Origin: Brevundimonas sp.
GTDB taxonomy: Bacteria; Pseudomonadota; Alphaproteobacteria; Caulobacterales; Caulobacteraceae
Direction: 5' to 3'
Length of the DNA stretch: 44,982 nt
Assembly: GCF_016463485.1 (NCBI RefSeq)
Contig: NZ_JAEMRD010000007.1
Span: 1-44,982 of the forward strand
This document shows, piece by piece, positions 25,452 to 32,692 of the stretch. The notes under the pieces are model-generated. The model did no database searches, was not told where the DNA came from, and saw only the letters and a program-made list of their open reading frames with translations. Position numbers and translations under genes: made by a program. The stretch's first letter is position 1. Each line of letters opens with the position of its first letter.

Positions 25452-26789
25452 TTGGGCCCCGATCCGCGCGTATTGATTGTCGCCGAAACCGACGACCGGC
25501 TCGGTGCCCTGTGCCGGGGGCTGGACGCCGTCGGCTGGCGCACCCTGACCGCACGGTCGGGCGCGGCGGCCGAGGCCGCGCTGAATGATTTCGTGCTGGA
25601 AGCCGCGATCCTGGACACCGCCCACCCCGACTATCCGGCCGTGGCCGAGCGTCTTCGTCAGGCCGCGGGTGATCGGCGGCTGTCGATCATCGCAGTCGGC
25701 CAGGCAACGGCCGCGCCGGGCGTCGACCTGGCCATGTCCGAGCCGCCCCATCCGGCCCAGGCGGCGCTGCGCCTCGAGCAACTGCTCCGCGCCGCCATCG
25801 CGGAGGAGGAATTCCGGCTGCGTCAGGCGACCTTCGCCCTGCGCGGCGCGTCGCTGGACCTGACCGACGATGTAGCACGACCGCTCAAGATCCTGGTCGC
25901 GGGCGGGGTCGATTCCCGCTTTCTGGCCCTGTCCAACGCCCTCTCCGCCGGTGGAGCCGAGGTGGTGGCCGCACCGACGCCCTATACCGCCTTCGACTAT
26001 CTGCATGAGACGGCGTTCGATGCCGCAGTGCTGTGGGGCTCGCCGGACCATGCCCCGGCCCTGTCGATCGCTTCGGGGATGAAGCGGAACACGCGGCTGT
26101 ATCATATCCCGCTGACCCTCTATCTGCGCCATCCCGGCGAGATCAACCTGGCCGAGCTGTTCAACCGGGGCTTCGCCGACGTCGCCTCGGCCGAAACACC
26201 CGAGGCCGAGATCGCCGCGCGGGTGCTGGCCCTCGCCGACGCCCACCGCCGTCACGTGAACGTCCGCAGGGCACTGGAGGCTGCACGCGGCTCGGGCCTG
26301 ATGGACCCGTCGACGGGCCTGTTCACGCCCGAACTGTTCGCCGCTCATCTGGCGCAGCTGGCCGAGGGCGCGCGCAACCGCCGGCGCCCGCTGTCGGTCT
26401 GTGTGCTGCGGGTCGCCGAGACCGACGTGCTGGCCCATGCGCGGGTCGGCGGCTGGCTGGACCGCGCCATGCCCCAGATCGGGGCCATGGTGTCGCGACT
26501 GGTGCGGGTCGAGGACACGGCGGCGCGCCTGGCCCCCGAGGTCTTCGCCCTGGCCCTGCCCGCCACGGCCGGCCCCGCCGCGCGCTTGGCGGCAGAGCGC
26601 ATCGCCGCCGTCGTCGGCTGCACCGCCTTCGACGCCGGCCCCGAACGCTCCCCCTTCGTGGTCGAGTTCGACATCGGCTCGGCCGAGGTGGCCCCGGGTG
26701 AGAGCCCGGCTTCCGTGCTTGAGCGGGCCTCCGCTGACCTTGCGACCCGCCGCGCCCAGGCCATCGTCGCGGCGCGTTCTGCGGGCTGA
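25452..26789 (+). CDS. popA: PopA-like REC-REC-degenerate GGDEF c-di-GMP effector
   Basis: The 445-residue protein has two receiver-like domains and a GGDEF-like domain, the layout of Caulobacter PopA, which helps deliver CtrA and other substrates to ClpXP at the cell pole. Receiver 1 keeps a phospho-acceptor-like Asp55 (AILDTAHP); receiver 2 has Trp at the equivalent position (AVLWGSP). The GGDEF signature is APEVF (361-365), so no cyclase activity is expected, but RVED five residues before it is an intact RxxD inhibitory site for binding c-di-GMP. TTG 25452 is chosen because GGAGA lies 7 bases upstream; GTG 25425 is the alternative and would add nine residues. One GANTC site lies at 25290. 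Convergent with the TonB receptor, 14 bases apart. Confidence 0.85.
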   Translation: MGPDPRVLIVAETDDRLGALCRGLDAVGWRTLTARSGAAAEAALNDFVLEAAILDTAHPDYPAVAERLRQAAGDRRLSIIAVGQATAAPGVDLAMSEPPHPAQAALRLEQLLRAAIAEEEFRLRQATFALRGASLDLTDDVARPLKILVAGGVDSRFLALSNALSAGGAEVVAAPTPYTAFDYLHETAFDAAVLWGSPDHAPALSIASGMKRNTRLYHIPLTLYLRHPGEINLAELFNRGFADVASAETPEAEIAARVLALADAHRRHVNVRRALEAARGSGLMDPSTGLFTPELFAAHLAQLAEGARNRRRPLSVCVLRVAETDVLAHARVGGWLDRAMPQIGAMVSRLVRVEDTAARLAPEVFALALPATAGPAARLAAERIAAVVGCTAFDAGPERSPFVVEFDIGSAEVAPGESPASVLERASADLATRRAQAIVAARSAG

Positions 26790-26803
26790 ACCGCCCGACG
26801 CGC

Positions 26804-28837
26804 TCACCAGTCGAGCGTGATCCCGACCCTGGCCACGCGCGGCGCACCATATCCGGCGACACCATCGCCGGTCAGCGAGACCTCGGCCTCCTGATCGAAC
26901 AGATTGTCGACGGCCACGTACAGGCTGACGCCCTCCCCCACCCGGTACCCGGCGCGCGCATTCGTCGTCACCGCCGCATCGAGCGTGCGGCTGTTCAGGT
27001 CATCATCGAACCGGGCGCTCTCGTAGCGGGCGCTGAGCGAAAGGTTCAGCCGTTCGGTCGCCTGCCAGTCGATCCCGGCGGTGGCGCTCCATTCAGCGGC
27101 CTGGGCGGGACGCAGGCCGGTCAGTTGCGCCGCTGCCGTGCCGCCGTCGACCTGGGCGTCCGTCCAGGCGAGGGCGGCCGAGAGGCTGATCCGGTCCAGC
27201 CGATGCTCGGCGTTCAGCTCCAGCCCGGTCGCCTCGATGGTCCCTGCATTCCGACGCTGCCGCAGCACGCCACCAGCCGGCACGAAACCTCCGCGCGGCA
27301 GGGCGGCGATCACCCCGGGGCCGGGTCCCAGGGTCACGTTGACGATGGCGTCCTCGATCCGGTTCCAGAACAGGGTGGCCCCCAGCCGCGTGGAGGTGCC
27401 GTCCCAGCTCAGCCCGGTCTCGATCCCCTGGAGCCGCTCGGGCTCCAGCGCGGCATTGGCCTCGGTGATGTCGTTGCCGACGCGGAACGGTCGATGCAGT
27501 TCGTTGATCGTCGCGGGGCGGAACCCGGAATAGGCGGCGGCGCGGGTGCCAAACCCCCGGCCCAGATCACGCCTGACACCTAGCCGCGCCGAGGTCACTT
27601 CGCCGGATCGGTCGTCAGAATTCTCACTCAGCAAGGTCGCGCCGGTCGCCCGGTCCAGCTCCAGCCGCCGCCCACTAGCATTGCCCCAGCGATCGATGCG
27701 CACGCCGCCGGCCACCAGCCAGGCGTTACGCGTCCATGAAGCCTCGACATAGCCGCCGACCACAGAGGTCTCCCCGCCGGCGAATCGATCGCGGGTGAAG
27801 CGGTTCAGCGGCACCGACCAGTTGAAGCGTTCCTGCGTCTCGCCCTCGGCCAGCCGGGCATCGGCCCCGATTTCCCACTCCAGCCGACCACCGGCGACGT
27901 CGATGCCCGTCTGGCGCAGAGCCAGATTACCGCCCCATCCGGTCGCGGGCGTGGCGTACTGGTCGTTGGCCGGGGTCGTGCCGGACCGGTTGGCAGCGAC
28001 CGAGGCGGAGCTGGTGGCGAAATTGCTCTCTCGCCGCCACGCCTGGATGCGCCAGCCGAGGCGACCCCGCGCCGGGGTGCGGGCCAGGGTCGCGGAGACG
28101 CTGTGTCCGGTCGCGGTAGACCGCGTGTTCAGCAGGCCGGAGCCCCGGTCTTCGTCATAAGCCGACGCCCGCATCGACAGGGCCGTCGCGCCGTCCAGCT
28201 CGACGTCGGCGCGCAGGGCCGCGCTCCGGGTGTCGAGATCCAGCGGGGTGTCGGCGGCCCCGGCGGCGGCCGACCGAACCGGCGTGTATCCATCGGAATG
28301 GTCCGCGAGGGCGGAGGCGGTAATGGCCACCCGGCCGGTCCTCAGGCCGGTGACGGCCGCGATCCGACGGCCGCCGTAGCCCCCGGCGGAGACGTCCAGT
28401 CGCCCGCCTTCACCGTCCCGTTCGCGCAAGGCGATGACGCCCGTCAGGGCCCCTGCGCCGTAGGCCCCTGCCCCGGCGCCGCGCACGATATCGAGGCCGT
28501 CCAGGCTTTCCGGCCCGACCTGTGACCACAGCACCCAGCCGCCGAAGGGATCGTTCAGCGGCACATTGTCGAGGGTGACCAGGGCCCGGCCGGCACCCGA
28601 CGGGGCAATGGCCCGCAACGATATCCCCTGGGTCGTGGGATTGGCGGCCAGGCTGGACGTCCTGCGAAACAGGGATACCGCCGGAACCCGGCCCAGCGCC
28701 TCGTCCAGCCGCGTCGAACGGTCCAGCGCGATGCGGTTCAGACGCGTGACCGAAAAGGCCGCGTCCCCGGCGGCGGGTGGCAGTCGGGCTCCGGTGACCA
28801 CGACCTCGGGCAAGGCAGGCGGCGCGTCCTGGATCAT
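26804..28837 (-). CDS. TonB-dependent receptor at the end of the mod operon, no visible signal peptide
   Basis: The 677-residue protein is a TonB-dependent outer-membrane receptor: TonB-box-like PEVVVTGARL near residues 10-19, plug domain (to about 145; SLRAIAPSGAGRALVTLDNVPLNDPFGGW, DIVRGAGAGAYGAGALTGVI), then the 22-strand barrel ending VARVGITLDW with a terminal aromatic residue. It resembles BtuB/FepA-sized receptors rather than the large sugar receptors. Its ATG lies within the modC stop codon (ATGA). The N terminus starts MIQDAPPALPEVVVTG and lacks a signal peptide; codons upstream in frame lie inside modC and do not encode one either. Either an unusual start or export route exists, or the reading frame was altered. 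Operon context suggests import of molybdate, tungstate or a metal chelate, which is inference. Confidence 0.88.
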   Translation of the reverse strand: MIQDAPPALPEVVVTGARLPPAAGDAAFSVTRLNRIALDRSTRLDEALGRVPAVSLFRRTSSLAANPTTQGISLRAIAPSGAGRALVTLDNVPLNDPFGGWVLWSQVGPESLDGLDIVRGAGAGAYGAGALTGVIALRERDGEGGRLDVSAGGYGGRRIAAVTGLRTGRVAITASALADHSDGYTPVRSAAAGAADTPLDLDTRSAALRADVELDGATALSMRASAYDEDRGSGLLNTRSTATGHSVSATLARTPARGRLGWRIQAWRRESNFATSSASVAANRSGTTPANDQYATPATGWGGNLALRQTGIDVAGGRLEWEIGADARLAEGETQERFNWSVPLNRFTRDRFAGGETSVVGGYVEASWTRNAWLVAGGVRIDRWGNASGRRLELDRATGATLLSENSDDRSGEVTSARLGVRRDLGRGFGTRAAAYSGFRPATINELHRPFRVGNDITEANAALEPERLQGIETGLSWDGTSTRLGATLFWNRIEDAIVNVTLGPGPGVIAALPRGGFVPAGGVLRQRRNAGTIEATGLELNAEHRLDRISLSAALAWTDAQVDGGTAAAQLTGLRPAQAAEWSATAGIDWQATERLNLSLSARYESARFDDDLNSRTLDAAVTTNARAGYRVGEGVSLYVAVDNLFDQEAEVSLTGDGVAGYGAPRVARVGITLDW

Positions 28838-29481
28838 GCGGGTTCGGGCCGGGCCGCCGCACGGCCGTCCTCGATACGCAATACGGCCTGGCTCAGGGCC
28901 GAAACGTCGCGGGGGTCATGCGTCACAATCACCATCGGCGTGCCGACCTCGTCTCGCAGTCTGATCAGATAGGGAATGAGGGCGTCGCGGCGGCGGACGT
29001 CCAGACCTGCGAACGGCTCGTCCAGCAAAAGGATGCGCGGGCGCGCCGCTATGGCGCGGGCAAAGGCGACGCGTCGCATCTCACCGCCCGAAAGGGTCGC
29101 CGGCCACCGGGTCTCGAACCCGTCCAGATCGACGAGGCCGAGCGCCTCGGCCACGTCCATCGGATCGGTCGCATAGGGGCGGGCAAAGGCGACGTTGGCC
29201 TCCACGTTCAGGTGCGGGAACAGCCGCCCCTCCTGAAACAGATAACCGACGCCGCGCCGGTGCGCGGGCGGGACGGACCCAGTCGCGCTGTCGATCAAGA
29301 CCTGATCGTCGATGGCCAGATGAACCTCATCGACGGGGCCCAGCCCGGCCAGACCCTGAAGCAGGGTCGTCTTGCCCGCGCCGGACGGTCCGACCACCAC
29401 CAGCGACCGGACGTCGCCTGCAAAGGCCACGTCGAGCGAGAAATCCCCGCGTCGGGCGCGGACCCGGAACGACAGGCTCAT
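28834..29481 (-). CDS. modC: Molybdate-type ABC transporter ATPase without regulatory domain
   Basis: The 215-residue ATPase powers the ModAB uptake system. Walker A GPSGAGKT (31-38), the Q-loop FQEGRLFPHL, signature LSGGEMRRVAFARAI, Walker B ILLLDEPFAGLD and the H-loop VTHD are intact. At this length it contains only the nucleotide-binding domain; typical ModC proteins have about 350 residues with a C-terminal molybdate-binding (MOP/TOBE) domain, missing here. ATG 29481 makes an ATGA overlap with the modB stop and is preferred over an upstream in-frame start at 29520. Its own stop overlaps the TonB receptor start. Confidence 0.92.
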   Translation of the reverse strand: MSLSFRVRARRGDFSLDVAFAGDVRSLVVVGPSGAGKTTLLQGLAGLGPVDEVHLAIDDQVLIDSATGSVPPAHRRGVGYLFQEGRLFPHLNVEANVAFARPYATDPMDVAEALGLVDLDGFETRWPATLSGGEMRRVAFARAIAARPRILLLDEPFAGLDVRRRDALIPYLIRLRDEVGTPMVIVTHDPRDVSALSQAVLRIEDGRAAARPEPA

Positions 29482-30185
29482 GCGCGCGGCCGCCCGCGCA
29501 GACTGCGCCGATTGGTCCATTCGGCGAGGACCAGGGCCAGGACACAGACGGCGACCGAGACGACCGCCAGACGGATCGCGGCCGGTTCCCCGTCGGCCCG
29601 CTGAAGCGAGGCATAGATGGCGACCGGCAGGGTCTGGGTCTCGCCCGGAATGGCCCCCGCGAAGGTCACGGTAGCCCCGAACTCTCCGAAGGCGCGTGCA
29701 AAGCCGAGGACCAGCCCCGCGATCATGCCCGGCGCGGCCAGCGGCAGGGTAATGCGGGCAAAGACATGCAGGGGCGGCGCGCCCAGGCTGGCCGCAGCCT
29801 GTTCCAGCCCCCGATCGACGCCCTCCAGCGACAGCCGCATCGGCCGCACCACGAGCGGCAGGGCCATGATCCCGGCGGCCAGGGCGGCCCCCGTCCAGTG
29901 AAAGGCCAGGGTCACGCCGAAGACGTCATGCAGCCACCCTCCGATCGGACCCCTCACGCCGAACAGCATCAACAGAACCAGGCCCGTCACCACAGGCGGC
30001 AGGACGAGCGGCAGGTTGACCAGGGTCTCGACCAGCCACTTTCCCGGAAAGGCCCCGCGCGCCAGCAACCACGCCAGACCCAGAGCCATCGGCGCGGTCA
30101 CGAGCATCGCCGCCCCCGCCACCTTCAGCGACAGCAGCGCAGCCTCGATCTCGAAGGGCGACAGCGGCTCAAACAGAGCGGGCAC
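29478..30185 (-). CDS. modB: Molybdate-type ABC transporter permease
   Basis: The 235-residue inner-membrane permease has five or six membrane segments and the ABC permease EAA loop (EQAAASLGAPPLHVFARITLPLAAPG) followed by ARAFGEFGATVTFAGAIPGETQTLP, a segment very characteristic of ModB. It should form a dimer with two ModC subunits. It starts at GTG 30185, overlapping the modA 3' end by 17 bases, with AGGA immediately before the start codon, unusually close; initiation may depend on ribosomes finishing modA. Fully ordered mod operon: modA, modB, modC, receptor. Confidence 0.94.
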   Translation of the reverse strand: MPALFEPLSPFEIEAALLSLKVAGAAMLVTAPMALGLAWLLARGAFPGKWLVETLVNLPLVLPPVVTGLVLLMLFGVRGPIGGWLHDVFGVTLAFHWTGAALAAGIMALPLVVRPMRLSLEGVDRGLEQAAASLGAPPLHVFARITLPLAAPGMIAGLVLGFARAFGEFGATVTFAGAIPGETQTLPVAIYASLQRADGEPAAIRLAVVSVAVCVLALVLAEWTNRRSLRGRPRA

Positions 30186-30969
30186 TCCTGACGGTCGGCG
30201 CGTCGAAGCCGTGACGCCGAAAGACCGCCATCGCCTCCGCCGATCGCAGATGGGTAAGGAACTCCGCCGCCATGGGCTTCGCAGGGCGTGTCAGGGCGGC
30301 GGGATAGAGGATCCGGGGCTGTTCCGGAGGCGGTGGCGTAAGCACGATCCGGACCTGCCCGGCCCCGACGGCATCGCTGGCATAGACCACGCCCAGAGCC
30401 GCCTCCCCCCGCGCGACGAAGGCACGAACCGCCCGCACGTCGGAAGCCAGCACCAGCCTGTCGCGAACCGCGTCCCACCGCCCGATCTGCTGCAGCCAGG
30501 TCCTGGCATAGGCCCCGGCGGGAACGCTGTCGGGATCGCCGATGACCAGCCGGCCATCGGTGCACGTCAGCCGGTCGAACGGATCGCCCTCGATCGCGGC
30601 ATCGGCGGCCGCGATCACAACCAGCCGGTTGCCGACCAGATCGACCCGGGTCTCGGGTGCGATCCGCCCCCGCTCGATCAGCCGGTCCATCCAGATCGTA
30701 TCCGCCAGCACGACGATGTCGGCCGGTGCGCCGGCTTCGACCTGTCGCGCCACGGCGCCGCTGGCGGCGAACGACGATCGGACCGTCACGCCCGTTGCCG
30801 CCTGCCAGGCGGACCCGATTTCCGTGATCGCCTCGGCCAGCGACGCCGCCGCGAAGAGCGTGACCTCTCGCGGCACGGACGGTGCAAAGCCGCAGCCGGA
30901 CAGACCCAGCAGGGTCACCGCCAGGGCCGCGCGCCGCGTCGGCCGCCATGCTGCAAAGTCTTGCGCCAT
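30169..30969 (-). CDS. modA: Molybdate-type ABC transporter substrate-binding lipoprotein
   Basis: The 266-residue protein is a ModA-like periplasmic binding protein. Its N terminus TRRAALAVTLLGLSGCGF combines an arginine pair with a lipobox (LSGC), so it is probably a lipoprotein anchored to the inner membrane, possibly Tat-exported. The mature part begins REVTLFAAASLAEAITEIGSAW, the ModA signature whose Ser residues bind the oxyanion, followed by ADIVVLAD and GRLVIGDPDSVPAG. Molybdate versus tungstate cannot be distinguished. AGGAGG lies 4 bases upstream of ATG 30969. No ModE gene or ModE-box was found nearby; the 57-base gap to the halogenase gene has no clear terminator. Confidence 0.94.
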   Translation of the reverse strand: MAQDFAAWRPTRRAALAVTLLGLSGCGFAPSVPREVTLFAAASLAEAITEIGSAWQAATGVTVRSSFAASGAVARQVEAGAPADIVVLADTIWMDRLIERGRIAPETRVDLVGNRLVVIAAADAAIEGDPFDRLTCTDGRLVIGDPDSVPAGAYARTWLQQIGRWDAVRDRLVLASDVRAVRAFVARGEAALGVVYASDAVGAGQVRIVLTPPPPEQPRILYPAALTRPAKPMAAEFLTHLRSAEAMAVFRRHGFDAPTVRSARSV

Positions 30970-31026
30970 CCGCCCTCCTGCGCGCCGGTTAGCACAGATC
31001 GGGACGGTGGGAAGGCGCGGCCGACC

Positions 31027-32538
31027 CTATGTCGCAGCCCACATGCCGCGCGCCTTCAGGAAGTCGTCGTGCATGGGCATGCGCGCGACCGTATCGCGCC
31101 AACCCTTCGCGATCTGGCCAAAGCCGGCCTGGACCTGGTCCAGGGCCTGGAAGTCATACAGCGGGTTGCGCCCGACCGGGACGACGCCCTGACCGTACAT
31201 GACCGCCAACCATGAGCCCTGGCTGAAATATTCGTCGGCACCCGACTGGTACAGCAGACCCCGATCCCGAAAGGCCTCGACCCGCTGACGCAGGGTGTCG
31301 GGGATCGGCATGGCCGCGACGTGCCGCCAGAACGGCGTGTCGTCCCTTTGGGTCGCGTGATAGTGCAGGATGACGAAGTCGCGGATCAGCTCGACCTCGG
31401 CCCCCAGGCGGCGATTGTAAGCCTCGATATTGACCGGGCTGAACCGGCTGTCGGGGAAATGCTGCAACAGCCGATAGATGCCCGACTGGACCATATGGAT
31501 GCTGGTCGACTCCAGCGGCTCGATGAACCCGCTCGACAGGCCCAGGGCCACGACGTTCTTCGCCCAGAACGCCTTCCTGCGCCCCGTCGTGAACCGCAGC
31601 GGCCGGGGCTCGGCCAGGGCCGGGCCGTCCAGGTTGTCGAGCAGCACCTGACGCGCCGCTTCTTCGTCCATATAGTCGCTGCAATAGACGTGACCGTTGC
31701 CCGTGCGGTGCTGGAGCGCGATCCGCCATTGCCAGCCGGCGTCCCGCGCCGTCGATCGCGTGAACGGCGTCGTCGGCGCGACGCGCTCGCACGGCACGGC
31801 CCAGGCCCGGTTCATCGGCAGCCAGTGCGACCAGTCCTCGAAGCCGGTCTTCAGCGCGCCCTCGATCAGCAGGCCGCGAAAGCCGGTGCAGTCGATGAAC
31901 AGGTCGGCGGTCAGCTCGCGCCCGTCCTTGAGCCGCACCCGATCGACAAACCCGTCGTCCGGGCGCTGGACCACCTCGACGATCTCGCCCTCGAGCCGTT
32001 CGACGCCCCGCCCTTCGCAGACCTTTCTCAGGTAGCGCGCATAGAGGCCGGCGTCGAAATGATAGGCGGTGAACAGGGCGCTCAGGGGAGAGCGCGGGTA
32101 GGGATCACGCAATCCCGCCCTGCCGGCCTTCATCGCCTGGGCGCACAGCGAATAGGCCTCGATGTCGTCGGCGATCCGGTCCCTCGCTCTCAGCGCCAGA
32201 AAGGACTGCTGGAACTCCGCCAGGGTCGGGCCGGGGCCGAAGGTGCCGAAGGGATGCAGATAGGTCTTGCCCTTGATGCCCCAGTCGACGAACTCGATGC
32301 CCAGCTTCAGCGTCGCCTGGGTCTCGCGCATGAACTCGGCCTCGTCGAGGTCGATCAGGGCGTTGAAGTCGCGGATAGGCGGCACGGTCGCCTCCCCCAC
32401 CCCGACGATGCCGATGTCGTCGCTCTCGACCAGCGACACCTTGCAGTGCGGCCCCAGCGACCGGTTGAGCGCAGCCGCCGCCATCCATCCGGCGGTGCCG
32501 CCCCCGACGATGAGGATCGACTTGATCGGTTCGGCCAT
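31027..32538 (-). CDS. Flavin-dependent (tryptophan-halogenase-type) halogenase
   Basis: The 503-residue protein belongs to the FADH2-dependent tryptophan halogenase family. Dinucleotide-binding GGGTAGWM lies at 12-19, the catalytic Lys at 78 (ATLKLGIEF; Lys79 in PrnA), the family WxWxI motif in AGWQWRIAL, and the Glu of FIEPLESTSIH further on. All elements of an active halogenase are present. Many Caulobacter and Xanthomonas members sit beside TonB-receptor genes for sugars and have no known tryptophan product, so the substrate is open. It follows the malA-like receptor but behind a terminator; a TTGCCGC-N10-GCTAGGGTC promoter candidate precedes it. GAGGAA lies 8 bases before ATG 32538. Confidence 0.9.
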   Translation of the reverse strand: MAEPIKSILIVGGGTAGWMAAAALNRSLGPHCKVSLVESDDIGIVGVGEATVPPIRDFNALIDLDEAEFMRETQATLKLGIEFVDWGIKGKTYLHPFGTFGPGPTLAEFQQSFLALRARDRIADDIEAYSLCAQAMKAGRAGLRDPYPRSPLSALFTAYHFDAGLYARYLRKVCEGRGVERLEGEIVEVVQRPDDGFVDRVRLKDGRELTADLFIDCTGFRGLLIEGALKTGFEDWSHWLPMNRAWAVPCERVAPTTPFTRSTARDAGWQWRIALQHRTGNGHVYCSDYMDEEAARQVLLDNLDGPALAEPRPLRFTTGRRKAFWAKNVVALGLSSGFIEPLESTSIHMVQSGIYRLLQHFPDSRFSPVNIEAYNRRLGAEVELIRDFVILHYHATQRDDTPFWRHVAAMPIPDTLRQRVEAFRDRGLLYQSGADEYFSQGSWLAVMYGQGVVPVGRNPLYDFQALDQVQAGFGQIAKGWRDTVARMPMHDDFLKARGMWAAT

Positions 32539-32586
32539 ACCCTACGTTCCTCAATACGCGGGCCCGTGTTTCCCGGGCTCCGCTTC

Positions 32587-32612
32587 GACCCTAGCAGCTT
32601 GCGCCGCGGCAA
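32587..32612 (-). promoter_or_regulatory. Putative promoter of the halogenase gene
   Basis: Read on the minus strand, TTGCCGC (32606-32612) and GCTAGGGTC (32587-32595) are 10 bases apart, similar to the Caulobacter housekeeping consensus TTGACGS-N(10-14)-GCTANAWC. It lies directly after the receptor terminator and 48 bases before the halogenase ATG, the arrangement expected for an independent transcript. Confidence 0.5.
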
Positions 32613-32645
32613 AGAAAACGCCGCTCGTCGGGATCGACGAGCGGC
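32611..32645 (-). terminator. Intrinsic terminator after malA
   Basis: On the minus strand GCCGCTCGTCG and CGACGAGCGGC (11-bp perfect stem, 32620-32645) enclose an ATCC loop, then GTTTTCTTT (32611-32619). Stem plus T-run make a convincing rho-independent terminator 48 bases after the receptor stop codon. It would limit read-through into the halogenase gene. Confidence 0.85.
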
Positions 32646-32692
32646 GCAAGGTTCAGTCGGCGGGACAGGGGGGAGCGCCCGCCGCTGTGGTC

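Noticed and set aside
30970..31026. ModE-box or molybdenum-cofactor riboswitch upstream of modA
   Set aside because: The 57-base gap has no TATA-type palindrome and is too short for the Moco aptamer.
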